Below are positions 45,901 through 56,259 of a DNA stretch of 64,000 bases, piece after piece (the stretch's first letter is position 1; each line of letters starts with the position of its first letter). Position numbers and translations under genes: made by a program. The notes under the pieces are model-generated. The model did not search any database. It was not told the DNA's origin and worked only from the letters and a program-made list of their open reading frames with translations. Origin of the DNA: Parelaphostrongylus tenuis (taxonomy: Eukaryota > Nematoda > Chromadorea > Rhabditida > Metastrongylidae); the NCBI GenBank assembly GCA_019055375.1, contig JAHQIW010004523.1, positions 124,001 to 188,000 of the forward strand, written 5' to 3'.

Positions 45901-48900
45901 GTCGAACTCTTCTTAGTTATTCATTTGTTCAAATTCTTAAGGATAATTGCGGTTAACTCATTCGTGACGAAGCCGGTATTTCTATAACTGCCGGTAATTT
46001 TCCCACAATTACAACACATGGTTTTTTTTTTGGGTAGCATGGAACGCATGTGGCGCAGTGGTTAGAAGTGCCCTGCGTCGTACACGAGGTCACTGGTTCG
46101 ATCTCGCAATCATGGCTCACCAAGCCATCCATCCCTCCGGGGTCGGTAAAATGGTACCAGACAGGTCTCAGACTTGTCTGGGAGGATAAGCAGCACTGAC
46201 TCGGTTCAGCGGGAGGCCACCGCGAGTCATTGTAAAGGCCAGATGTGCATTCAATCACCTCAAACGAGGTTAAAAATTGAAGTCGAATGCATGACGCATC
46301 CCTCAGGGATTGATCAACGCCGAGAGCTTTATCCTTTTAGCTTTTTACAGCACATGAGAGTCTTTGGATTGACAGAAGAGCGTCGAACCCTTGGCCTCAG
46401 AGAATGATTATCGTTTCTAGTGACATTTCAACTTTGGATTTGATTTGAGGAGAATTTCTAGAATAATCAATGATCAAATTTACATTTTTCCAAATGCTGA
46501 ACACAGGTGTCATGATCAAAATTAGTGAATTATCGGACATCATTTCTCTTTTTGAATGAAGTGCCATTGGTTCAGTAATTTCAATGTTCGAAATATGAGT
46601 ATTGATGGAAAATAAATAGAAACTTTCATAGACTATAGTAAACCCTAAGCTTACTTAGTGGAGTTAGAGAAGCGACATCTTTTGGAAAAGACCTATAGAC
46701 ATTAGTAGTTGTTATTTTGGTAGTTGAACTTCAAGTGTTTGTTCAAAGCTGAGAAATTAAATGTTTTTCCAACTAAAAAATACCATAACTTAAAGCGTAA
46801 TGTCATGGCTGCTCTAATGAAATATCTGTAGAATTATCTCTGACCGTGCATTATTAGTTATGCAAACGCAGCCTTTTTTTTTTGCATTTCTTTTAGATTT
46901 TGTTTCCTTTTCATGTTTTTATTTTCCTTTGTATTTTATTGGAATTTTGGATTTTTATTTAGATTTATATGCTTTATTTCGAGCGCACTGTTTGGAAACG
47001 ACTATCTCGCCGTACATGCCTATTGCGATATGTTGATGACTACTTAGTTGGTTCGTATCTACGGAACGAGGTGGAAAAAGTAAGATAAGGACTGAAGTTC
47101 AGGAATTGTCAGGTTGTGTGATTGAATGAAAAGAAAAATTACGTGTAAATTACTAAGAAAACTTCTGAAAACAAAGTAATGTTTTTCTAAAGCAAGTTAA
47201 TATCACTTGTTCAAAGATTTCTTTGAAGATTTTGACCGTTCTACGAACTCCGAATGCGTTTGGCATTATTGCTCGGAAAAGCAAATGTCAGGTGTGTTCT
47301 ATTGTATCTATGATAAATGATAATTTCTATATAAAAATGATCATGATATATATTTATATGTATCTGTACTTATACGTGCACATTTACGAGCGTGTATATA
47401 TGTACAATATACACATATATGCATATATATGTATATATATATGCATATGTATATATATGTATGCATGTATATATATATATATATATATATATATGCAGGG
47501 TGCGAGAAAAGCTCTGTCAATTTTTTTCCAGATGTTTCGAAAGAAAAATGGAGCATAAACAAATAAATTCATTCAATTGAAGGAGTAATTAGGTCCATTA
47601 AGTCAACAGTTATAAGAATAAACAAAAAAGTTTATATTAAATCCTTAAAATTACCTCCTTTGGCCTCTATACATATTCAATGTCGCTTGCGAAAACTTTT
47701 AACGATGCTCGTTCGTACCCGTTCCCACCGTTATATCGTACCAAGCGCTCTTGAAGCCGTTTTAAAGCGCTGAGCATAGCGAGCAGCCGAGATATTTTCC
47801 TCCAGTTTAGAACAAGCAGAGTAACGCATTGAATTGAGATCCGGCGAGTTTGACGGCCAAATGTCCCTGCCCAAATAGACCTAGAAACAGATCTCGAGAA
47901 ATGGCAATCGTTGAGCGGGTCGAATGCGCAGGAGAACAGTCCTGCTGAAGCGTATATCACGCTCCAGTACGCTCCGTATTACTTGCTGCTGATAGCTGAC
48001 AACGTTGATTTTCACGCTTCTGTTGATAAAGGCAAGACGAACGGTGCCTTTCCGGTGGCACAAATGTCGGCCCAAACCATCACATGAGCCGAGAATGACT
48101 GCGGCCTATGGCTTTAGCTAAATCGGATCTATACTCACCCTTTTTGAGAAGTTGACGTTGATTCTGACGACTTTGAGGTGGCTGGATCGTGAGTGTCTTC
48201 TCATTCGTGAGAAGCACCTTGATAAACGACGAGCACCAGCGATCAAATGAATCATCCGGCGAGCCGTTAAAAGCCATTTCTTCCATCTTTACGGCCAAAA
48301 ACTATACACGTGAAATCTTGTAGCTGCGCAACTTCAGCTTATTTTGACAATGTTTCGGACGCTTCACTTGCTGGTCTCGAGCTTCCTAAGCCATTTTGTA
48401 CATCGAAAGCTTCGAATTTCGTTGAACTCGGCCATTTGAACTTCTGAATTTTTTCCGGTGTATTCGAAGTGGTTGAACGACCTTTTCGAGGACGGTACTC
48501 AATCTCTCCAGTCTCTATGAAGCGTTTCATTACTCTTCAAATACTCGTTGGTTTGAAACCAGTCAATTGTAACAATGTCGGCCGTTTTCGTTGTCTTGTG
48601 CAACTCAACTACTGCGATGAGTTGATTTTTGTGATCCATAACTTAAGCACAACTGGAGATAGACTAATAAATAAAACAGATTCTTAACAAAAATGGAACA
48701 AGAGGTTTGTAAAGTTAACAGCATTAATAAAAAAAATACTGTATCAATGCTAAAATCAATAAAGTGCAAAATTTTCAGAACTTTTTACGCACCCTTATAT
48801 ACACGGTAGACGAGATTCTGTGGAAAATGATATGCAAAAATCACTTGTGGTCATAGTAAGAAGATTTTATAGTACTAAAAAAGAAGTTGGACACCTATAG

Positions 48901-49903
48901 GTGTCAAACTTTTTTATGTGCTATGGAAGCAATCACAATGTCTTTGATGCGCACCCCGCCAGCCGGTTGACGACGCCCGCATGCCAGGCGAAAAGCCAAT
49001 ATGGTAGCGAAATGAGTCAATTTGAGTTTATTTTGTCTTGAACCTGAATTAGCGGAGCAAATAAAAGGATCAACATTCAAGAAGATATGAGCAAAAAATT
49101 GGCGATAGTAGGTCTATCCAGTGGAAAAAATAATCGTAATAATGTAGTAAAACTTTTAGGTGTCTTTCCACATGCGTCATGTTCAGCGCGCGGGGACGAT
49201 TCCTGAACTGGTGTGGGTGGACTATCGATACCAAGCGAAACAGGGTAGGTATGCATTGTCGTGCCCATTGGGAACGCTACCATGATATGATTCTGCAAAT
49301 GCTCATTTGGATCTATTCCCGCTCTATAATACTATTATGTTAAGTTTCTTTGCGAGCTTTCATAAATGCTATCATATTACAGGTCCATCGTATTTTATCA
49401 GACGCACAATTGCTGCAAACGAGTCGCTGTTTCTCGCAACATGAACGCATAAGAGTAAGGCTATCATGATTTTGTCCAAAATATAGGTTGTCTCATAATT
49501 ATTTGTGAATACACAGCGAGCTTGACGAAGCCTAAGAGGTACTATTTGTGATATTCACTTAATCTGACTCACAATATCTCCAAACAGGGTGGGACGGCGG
49601 CAAATTAGTCACTTTTTTTTCTTCGCTTTATCTTATTTTTTCAACAAAACTGTGTTTACATCCAGAGGGTCATCAGTTTTTTTTTTGAATATTCTTATAA
49701 GGAAGATATATTTGTCTTTGACAAATGCCTCGCTTCTTTCGAGAAAGTAGTGACTTGAAGTTCCCAGTTTCATGAAGCCGAAGACGGTGAAGTACATGCC
49801 ACTGCTGGAATTTCGTATGCTCAAGAAAAATGAACGCGAGTTGAACGATTTGGAGGTCGTACGATATCCGGCAGCAGTTCATGGTGCAGCATATGCTGGA
49901 TAA
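38819..49903 (+). CDS. trt-1: telomerase reverse transcriptase (TERT)
   Basis: Catalytic subunit of telomerase, extending chromosome ends from an RNA template. About 20 exons: 38819-38902, 38980-39363, 39545-39741, 40527-40711, 41023-41199, 42620-42746, 42866-43016, 43700-43804, 43856-43943, 44019-44096, 44175-44280, 44818-44977, 45541-45597, 45721-45804, 46963-47079, 47229-47293, 49160-49244, 49383-49454, 49666-49746 and 49768-49903; about 840 residues. RNA-binding domain: CP-type motif [12 protein letters not shown] (about 241) and T-type motif (FAYFYA...[12 protein letters not shown]). RT motifs: [16 protein letters not shown] (Asp at 44207), B' [21 protein letters not shown] (Asp-Asp at 47035-47040), [22 protein letters not shown]. 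The C-terminus [13 protein letters not shown]...LNDLEVV resembles the TERT C-terminal extension. The triad is intact. Exons 43700-43804 and 43856-43943 could be one exon. The last two exons do not join in frame as read (see findings). The start is the first ATG behind a strong acceptor. Confidence 0.9.
39939..39970. repeat. (CT)n microsatellite
   Basis: About 32 bases of CT repeats with two interruptions in TERT intron 3. Confidence 0.9.
40128..40382 (+). mobile_element. tRNA-derived SINE, family A, diverged
   Basis: Head CACGGCGCAGTGGTTAGAGGTG at 40129-40150 and B box GGTTCGATTTC at 40173-40183. The body is shorter and more diverged than in other copies. TERT intron 3. Confidence 0.75.
40481..40512 (+). 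repeat. intronic copy of a TERT exon segment
   Basis: CAAGTGATTTTCTTGGTACGA with neighbouring bases occurs here and again at 40589-40609 inside the next exon, where it encodes the SDFLGTR of the CP motif. The two copies are exactly 100 bases apart, so this is a small tandem duplication spanning the acceptor. Confidence 0.7.
41340..41475 (-). mobile_element. short mariner transposase remnant
   Basis: The minus strand reads [21 protein letters not shown], matching the DNARPH block of mariner transposases with the Asp changed to Asn. Inside TERT intron 5. Confidence 0.45.
41530..42335 (-). mobile_element. Penelope-like retroelement remnant (GIY-YIG part plus terminal segment)
   Basis: Minus strand, 42323 to about 42100: [20 protein letters not shown] then [16 protein letters not shown], the region just before and into a GIY-YIG endonuclease as found at the C-terminus of Penelope-like elements; GETGRP follows in another frame (near 42111-42128), so it is frameshifted. 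Downstream on the same strand lies a terminal segment (about 41530-41700) with a family 3 hammerhead. The RT domain is not present in readable form. In TERT intron 5, antisense to TERT. Confidence 0.7.
41623..41657 (-). ncRNA. hammerhead-like ribozyme, family 3, one core change
   Basis: Minus strand: stem I GGCT/AGCC, stem II GGCG...CGCC, GAAA, stem III ACGT. The core is CCGACGA (expected CTGACGA), a change at an invariant base that should abolish or strongly reduce cleavage. Confidence 0.6.
43170..43440 (+). mobile_element. tRNA-derived SINE, family G
   Basis: Head GGCAGTGCAGTGGTCAGTGATG at 43173-43194; the 3' part CGACCAGCATTCTACGACAT and AATGAAATTTTC matches the 21.9 and 61.5 kb copies. 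Open frames here were first mistaken for a TERT exon. TERT intron 7. Confidence 0.65.
45632..45675. repeat. TA-rich microsatellite
   Basis: Imperfect ATATAT/ATGCAT/GTATAT tract between TERT exons 13 and 14. Confidence 0.8.
46040..46338 (+). mobile_element. tRNA-derived SINE, family A, best preserved
   Basis: A box TGGCGCAGTGGTTAGAAGTG at 46050-46069, canonical B box GGTTCGATCTC at 46095-46105, all body blocks and GGGATTGATCAACGCCGAGA at 46307-46326. It accounts for part of the 1.16-kb intron between TERT motifs B' and C. Likely among the youngest copies. Confidence 0.92.
47468..47494. repeat. (TA)n microsatellite at mariner junction
   Basis: TA repeat ending at the left end of the mariner element; a preceding ATGCATATAT tract runs from about 47340. 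Confidence 0.95.
47496..48796 (-). mobile_element. mariner element, about 1.3 kb, inactivated
   Basis: Ends CAGGGTGCGAGAAAAGCTCTG (left) and the complement AAGGGTGCGTAAAAAGTTCTG (right) are inverted repeats; the flanks are TA-rich, as mariner insertion requires. The minus strand encodes transposase segments in order: [16 protein letters not shown] (helix-turn-helix border, about 48500), [16 protein letters not shown] (about 48085), [12 protein letters not shown] (about 47990) and [10 protein letters not shown] (about 47845). Frameshifts and stops separate them. It fills TERT intron 16, antisense to the gene. Confidence 0.85.
48885..48916. repeat. perfect palindrome
   Basis: GGACACCTATAGGTGTC is the core of a longer near-perfect palindrome (AAGTTTGACACC-like arms) in TERT intron 16, 90 bases after the mariner end. 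Function unknown. Confidence 0.7.
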
Positions 49904-49909
49904 ATAGTT

Positions 49910-50597
49910 ATATTATACGCCAGTGCTAAAAAGCGATTTGTCAAAGAAATCCTGTCGACTACACAAAAGAGTGTCTGTCTACACCCGTATGAGGTCCTAT
50001 TATTCATGTGGGTCAGTGGGTGAGCAGGAACGGTTTTGTTTGCAAAGTGGACAATAATGACTTCTGGTAACTATATGGAAAGAAAGAAATTAATACGTAA
50101 TTACGACATTTGCTGTGGTTCTATTGGAGCAAAATCTTAAATCTACTACTTGGTTCGATACTTGGACTACTTCAAGTGATTTCAGTCGTTGACCAGCCAC
50201 GCTGTGAATGGTTGATATTGGAAGGGTTAAGATAGCTCAGCGCAGTAACAATAAAGATTTCTTCATAAGTCAAGCAAGATAGATTTTTTTTACTTAATCA
50301 ATTCGTGATATCCTTAGTTCAAAAATAGTTACTTCCGCTATCATGTTGTACATTGTACCCTGTTGTTTCTTTGATCATTACTTTTGGATTTCAACAGAAA
50401 CGCATTCTTCTGAGAAGTTTGGCCTAAAACGAATGCAGCTGCCAGCATTTCAAACTTCTGTTCAAATCGGGCAAACCTAGAACTTCAAGCCAGTTCTTCT
50501 CACTAGGTACGTTTTTGCAGTCTATTTCTGGCTAAATAGCAGTTTTGTCAAACAAAGATAATAATCAGAAATAGCCATTGATATAAATTCATACTAG
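49910..50597. other. gene-free stretch after TERT with one exon-like segment
   Basis: At 50399 a good acceptor (TTTCAACAG) opens a 25-codon frame reading THSSEKFGLKRMQL then PAFQTSVQIGQT before a stop. No partner exon was found in frame. Otherwise no signal. Confidence 0.35.
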
Positions 50598-50935
50598 GGT
50601 TGAGCAAAAATTTTGGGAATTTATTGAAAGCTTCGTCTTTATGCACAAATCAACAACAATAGCTATTCTTCAAAGTATAAATCACTATTGTAAGCTCAGC
50701 CGGATCCTAGTGAGGCTTCTTGTGGGTAAAGGCAATTTGGTGCAACTTGTTGGCAACATTCTGCTACGAAACACCAAGTTCTTCAGCCGAATCACGAGTT
50801 CTCGATGAAGGCTCAGCATCCAAAGCGGCTCGCAAGTCACTTTCATTCAAAACAGATGGCCGGCAAGGGCCAATAATGGCGGATGGACGCTTACAAATCA
50901 TGCTGTTCAGTAGGAATTTATGAATTGAAATTAAT
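50598..50935 (-). mobile_element. mariner transposase remnant
   Basis: The minus strand reads GPCRPSVLNESDLRAALDAE then RDSAEELGVS, a stop, and ANKLHQIAFTHKK: the DNA-binding second helix-turn-helix of mariner transposases with an in-frame stop. Confidence 0.75.
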
Positions 50936-50999
50936 GAACTAGATAAATATATACAAAAATATCAATAAAAAATGACTTTAGAGACGTGGGAAAATGAAA

Positions 51000-51605
51000 C
51001 TTTTAGGAATTTTCCAAAATTTATGCTGAACTTATAAGTTTCGTTTATGCGATCTTAGCGCATGCTACAAAGATGTGTTACGGGTAGATCTCATTACCAT
51101 GTAAGACAATCGCATCACCACTTTTTGATGCCGTTTGTTTTACTGGGAACATTATTCATTCATTCAAATAGGTTGAAATGACATGTTTTGCGGGTCCAAC
51201 ATCTTCTCTCAATTCCTTCGCTGTTTTGCATCTCTCACCCTCGAATGTCCTCGAATCTGCGTGTTGATTCGGCTGCTACATAAGGATTCTGGTTTTCTTC
51301 TTGAATGTCGTTGAACACTGATCAAATTATGTATACTGAAGAGTTCTCTAGCTATTAATAATTGACAGTAACCGGAAATAAAGAGCTTTTTTTAAACAAG
51401 ACTAGCAGCAACTACTTCACCGTTAAAGTTTAACACACTAAGTCGATTGCGTGCTATATTCAACTAACGACCACGCGATCCGTCATCGAAATTACTTTGC
51501 GGATCCCAGTACCTCTTCTATCCGATTCGTTTTTTCGCATTTATCTTTCACAAAGGTCTTTGAAAAAAATTTCGCGTGTTGCTTTTTCTGCTGCTTAAGG
51601 ATTCC
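51000..51605. other. no gene seen
   Basis: Unique-looking AT-rich sequence. A TTCTTGAATGTCGTTGAACACTG word near 51300 links it to the 51.6 kb and 11.9 kb repeats. Confidence 0.4.
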
Positions 51606-51855
51606 GTCTTCATTATGAACGTCATAAGATGCTGGTCGAGACGATTTTCCGCACAGTTTTTGTGATATCCATGATAAAGCGTTTGTTGATTGATTGAAGA
51701 GAGTATTGGAGAGGATATGGAACTATTACGTCTTCTTTATGAATGTCATAGAATGCTGATTGAGACGATTTTCCGTGCAGATGTGGCGATATCCGAGGTA
51801 AAGCGATCGTTGATTGATTGAAGAGAGTATTGGAGGGGATATGGAACTAACGCCT
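51606..51855. repeat. tandem duplication, unit about 125 bp
   Basis: Two units each containing CATTATGAACGTCATA or its variant, GAGACGATTTTCCG, GATATCC and GATTGATTGAAGAGAGTATTGG. The first ends near 51725, the second near 51850. Related words occur in the family 2 unit at 24.25 and 24.74 kb. Confidence 0.8.
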
Positions 51856-52479
51856 TGATTATTATTTTAGTTCCCAATGAACCACCTCATAGCTCCTGCG
51901 CTACGTCGCCTCCATTTGCGAATATGCTGATACAAATGTTTTGAATATCCAATTTTGCTCTCACCTTAGTAATTAGATCTCGTTCTTATACAAGAATCTG
52001 AAACCGCGACTTCACGCATGTCCTTTTATGCTGCGACTTCACAGTATTTGAAAAATTTCCTAACTATGCGTGATTATCCAGCAAGGAAACGTATGTCTTT
52101 TCAGGTTCCATTTTTATCACTGAGTGCGAAATGTGGAGAAGCAGAGTTAGAAATCGTCTTCTATGAAAGCGAAGCCTGTACTTGTGACAGATTGGGAATT
52201 TTTCTTTATAAGCTGTTTTGTTTGACGATTTCTTGAAGTTGCGATGTAGAGGTTTTTTGTTTTGATTGCCATCTTTGTCCGTTCATATTTTCGTCGCCAT
52301 CAGATACACTCACCTTTTTCTATCCATACGTAAATTTGTGTCAAACCTTTTACGACCGTGTGTAGCTCAACTTGTACACAATTGAACAGTTCATCAAGAT
52401 TTGCCCTTTAGAAGCTGCCTTTTTCTGGCCTCTAATTTTTTTTGTTCTCTTCTTCTACATATCAATAAATGTTGGGTGA

Positions 52480-52625
52480 TATGTAGAACTTTAGACACAA
52501 AGACGGGAGTATAATTCACGTCTCGCTCCCTCCGGAAGCACGTGCTAATCACTTCATCACCGGAGCTCCTGTTATCACTCTTTCTGCCACGCAACTTATA
52601 TATTCTGCTGCAGCTTTACTGTTTA
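52480..52625 (-). mobile_element. tRNA-like family E relative
   Basis: Minus-strand head CCGGTGATGAAGTGATTAGCACG near 52540-52562. It shares GGAGCTCCTGTTATCAC with the 13.4 kb copy (GGGACTCCTCTCTGTTATCAC). Confidence 0.45.
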
Positions 52626-52849
52626 GGTCTGGTACGCATGTATCCACCTGAGATTTGAAGTTTTGCATATCACTCAAAGTTGTTGGTTATATTTAGAACA
52701 GTTTGTCTCAGTATTAAAATCGTGAATAAATGGTACAACTGGCGTCTCCATCTTATTTTATTTTTATTTGTTTATATGATCCGTCATCACAGCGTTTTTT
52801 TTCACTGCGAGGATCCCAGCGCTTCTAGCACTCAATTCGTTTTTCCTGT

Positions 52850-53012
52850 GAAATATTGGTTGAGCGAGTCTCCATGCAAACTCGAGAATAGCCTTGTTGT
52901 GGCGTTCCATAGATCGTTTTTGTTAACTGCCGGAGAAGGTTTGGGTGTGGAGCTTGGTTCCACGCGCGCCGCAACGAGCACCACAACCACTCGGCCACGG
53001 CGCCCACGAAAT
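52850..53012 (-). mobile_element. tRNA-derived repeat, family C, well preserved
   Basis: Minus-strand head GGCGCCGTGGCCGAGTGGTTGTG near 52983-53005, body complementary to GCGTTCCATAGATCGTTTTT. Best family C copy of the three. Confidence 0.75.
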
Positions 53013-53126
53013 CTTAACAGTCGAAAATATCGTTCCTTTAGTTTCGTATGTTCAGTGAGAGCTTGATTGTAAGGGGATATTCCAAGATAATCATAATTTG
53101 ATGCGAAGTAACAATAGGAGGACTCA

Positions 53127-54670
53127 ATGGTGCCTAGTGATATTTTAGATCATTGCGCATACGCAGGTAAGAGAGGTTAATTGAAGAACGTGTGATGTCT
53201 TCGATACTAAATTCTCGTTAATGTTAAGTGTTTGAATAAATCACCGGTTCATTCTTTTTGTAGGTGTTATGATGTCATTATCACGTACATTATTGGTCGA
53301 GAAGGTAAAATAAAATGAGGTTATGGCAGTACGCACAGAGTCTTCAACACTTCAACAGGTAATTATAGCAAGATGAGCGAATATTTTATCGGAAATACTA
53401 GGTTGATAGGAAAATATTGACGATTTCGGAGCGTGAATTTTTACATGATTATAACTAATTTCAAACACGTCATAAATTATTTCTGTAGCTCAAAAATTAG
53501 TGCCTTGGGATTCGATAAACTCCTGGGAGGCATTTTCTACATTCTGTTGATTGTGGAAGCGTGTTCTCTGCAAGAAATTGTTGAAATGCTTTGGAAAGTG
53601 GCAATCCGACGCGAGGCTAGACGAATATGAGAGATGAGGCAACATTTCGTAGCCCGATTCGTTCAAGTTTTGAAGCGTTCGTTGTACCACTTGAGGCTGT
53701 CGGCTGGCCGTGATTAAACCGTCATTAGCTTTACATCAATCTTCTTCACCATTTGAATTTACTTCAAAAAGCGAACGACGCGGAATGGTTAAACATGAAT
53801 TTCTTTGCAACATCTAATGTAGCCTAAAGAGGATTAGCTTCAAAGATTGCTTTTAGTTGGTTACTGTCAACTACCCATGGCCGGCTACTACGTTTTCTCA
53901 TTTTCAAAGTGCTCGTCTCCTCTGCGAAACTTTGAACCGCCGCTGCCCTGAACGTTCGCTAACAGTTTCTGGGCCAAATATGTTTCTAATTTTTCGAATC
54001 GCCTCTGCTGCTTTATGAACTATTTCAAACTCAAGCTCTGAAATTACCATTACTTTGCACCAACCATAATCGTTTCCATTTCCTGAAATCAATATGAAAT
54101 AAACAGCTGGTACAACGTTGTTAGCAGCAAAACATAGATCGCGAATCGTGCACCAAAATTATATAAAAAATAACCACATTTATCAAGATTTATTTCAATA
54201 TGAAACAGCAAAATACATACAACAGTGCCCAAACCGCCATTGCTTTTGCACCAAGCTAATATTTAGTTCGCATGCCTTTCCTAGATTGATGCAACATAAT
54301 GACGTCCTGAAATAAGAAAGAAAACAAAGAAAAATAAACCTAAGAGTGAAGGAAAAGATTGCTCTTGTTAACACCATACAATATCGGTTGCACTATTTCA
54401 GAGAAAATGTCAACCATGTCTATGAATGCCCGGGAATTCATTCGCTTCTTAGACACTCTGTATGTTATGGCTTAATTTCCAACGAAAAGAAAAATCGTCC
54501 GTTATCTGTATTTGAACGTTCAAAAGTGATAGTGAGACTAAACCTCGTAAGTGCTTTGTACACTGTTGTGATCCTCAGTGTTCTTTTTTTCTTAATTCCA
54601 AAGAAAAAGCACTAGAATCGTTCATTTGCCACAGATGTTTTCGCCGTTCTATATGGCAACATCAAATTGA
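53127..54670 (+). CDS. candidate small gene of unknown function
   Basis: Not recognised. Candidate exons that keep frame: 53127-53166, 53264-53304, 53330-53358, 54402-54546 and 54635-54670, about 97 residues. An in-frame stop precedes the ATG. The second and third exons are separated by only 25 bases, too short for a normal nematode intron, so that join is doubtful. The largest exon reads ENVNHVYECPGIHSLL then RHSVCYGLISNEKKNRPLSV and ends at a strong donor (CTC/GTAAGT). Read through, the same frame adds a hydrophobic segment (LYTVVILSVLFFLIP) before a stop at 54615. A decayed mariner lies in the large intron. Could be a real small protein, part of a larger gene, or chance. Confidence 0.35.
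53390..54100 (-). mobile_element. mariner remnant
   Basis: Minus strand, N-terminus first: EFEIVHKAAEAIRKIRNIFG then ETVSERSGQRRFK (about 54030-53930), and at the other end LNESGYEMLPHLSYSSSLAS then FHNQQNVENASQEF (about 53660-53510). The order and spacing fit one transposase with a decayed middle. Confidence 0.8.
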
Positions 54671-54679
54671 GGAGATAGA

Positions 54680-55860
54680 ATGTTTTCCCATTGAAAGTGA
54701 TCCTTAGGTCACTTCTTCTATGAATGTACTGGAGCCCAGAGCTGCTAGAAAAGTTTTAGAATATTCAATTCAAATTTGTATCTTATTCAAATCAGTATCA
54801 GTGTTCTCCACCGAGTCAATTATAGTGGCATAATCTTATCACCAGCTTCACATCGCACTTATCAGTACCGAAAAAGGAAGCTATTACCGCCTTGACGTCT
54901 TTGTTTGCTTTTCTCTGTGTGACTTTGCTGTACTCAACCTTCTGTTCCTTCCTACAATGACACTTCTTTAGAAGAGTATGTCAAATATTTACAGTTTTAT
55001 GTCACATGACAACGTTTTTACCGATCGGTTTTGTTTGAGAAACGTAGAGTGCGCTAACGGACCAGAAATTATTCCTTAAATTTAATCTTATAAAGGTAAC
55101 TTCCATAACGGATGCGTATATTATTAAAGTGTTTTATTTTGCTCAATATTTAGAACGACAGCTACATATAGAGTCAAGAAACCGATTAATGTGTCACAAT
55201 TTTTTTTCAATCAGTTTCCTTTTCATTTCAAGATCTTCGGTGTAATAGAAGCGTAATAAACCTAACTACTAAATTTTACTGGACTAGTGTTTTTGAGTAT
55301 ATTGTGGAGGAATGCACAAAATTTTGCTAGTCCGTAGCTTCTGTTTTCCTAAAAAGATCTCTCTTCTGTATTTGGCCAAAATTTTGTTCATTGTACGCTT
55401 TTCTACGCAAAGATTCTTGAGTGCATCCAAAATAAACTTTATGGAAGATCTCTCAATGCTAGAAAAACGTCTAGGCTAATTCTTCTCTTAACAAGGGTTA
55501 TCCAATGTCCGTCTTATGCTCAGATTGCTATCTTGTTTTAACTTGCCTTAGAATCTTATAAATAAGAGCGGTTTGATTTTTGCAAAAAAAGTGCGGACAA
55601 ACACACGCACTCTTTAGTAATGAAATTTTTTTGAAGTTTTTTTTTTCAAATTTTCTCAACAATAAGATCAAACAAAAATTGCTAAAATTACAAAAAATTA
55701 CTAAAAATTTCTTTCAAGTAATTTTTCGGCACAGAACGCTCTTATCTAAGGAATGTTAGAATAATATGAAGTCCAACTACCAGTTCTTGAATTCATACTC
55801 AAAACTAGTTTACTGGTTAGTGTCTTGACAACACTAAATTGAATTGGTCGTAATTATTCA
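54680..55860. other. no gene seen
   Basis: AT-rich sequence with no spliceable frame or recognised repeat. Confidence 0.45.
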
Positions 55861-55883
55861 TTTCAGTTGAACTCACCTATGGT

Positions 55884-55967
55884 ATGACGTTAAAACTGCC
55901 TATTCATACGGTGAACTCGGACGAGTCGTCGACGAAGCCGTCGGGTGTCGTGCCGACGGAACACAGA
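55884..55967 (+). CDS. candidate first coding exon, G+C-richer than its surroundings
   Basis: TTTCAG at 55861-55866 is followed by an ATG at 55884 and 28 codons (MTLKLPIHTVNSDESSTKPS then GVVPTEHR) up to a possible donor AGA/GTGGGT. The TCG/ACG/CCG codons stand out in AT-rich sequence. No following exon could be joined with confidence; the exon at 58666 is one possibility. Unidentified. Confidence 0.3.
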
Positions 55968-56259
55968 GTGGGTGTATTTTTTCTTTTTTTCCTTTCAAAT
56001 CTAAAAATATTTGATCTCTGTTGATTTGCTTCAAGATTTTACTTTGGCGATAATGAGCAAAACCATCCAAATAAAGCAGTTGCTCCATTGTTCTCTTGTG
56101 TGTCACCACTTTCTCATCTATAGTCACATCCTTTAATGACGATAAAAATGAAGACGACGAACTGCATAACTATAATAGAGGTTTCTCTCTCCTAGAAAAT
56201 GGAGTGATTTTTGCGACTTCTGTCGCTGTATTAACGCGTTGAGTCCCACGTTAAATTTT

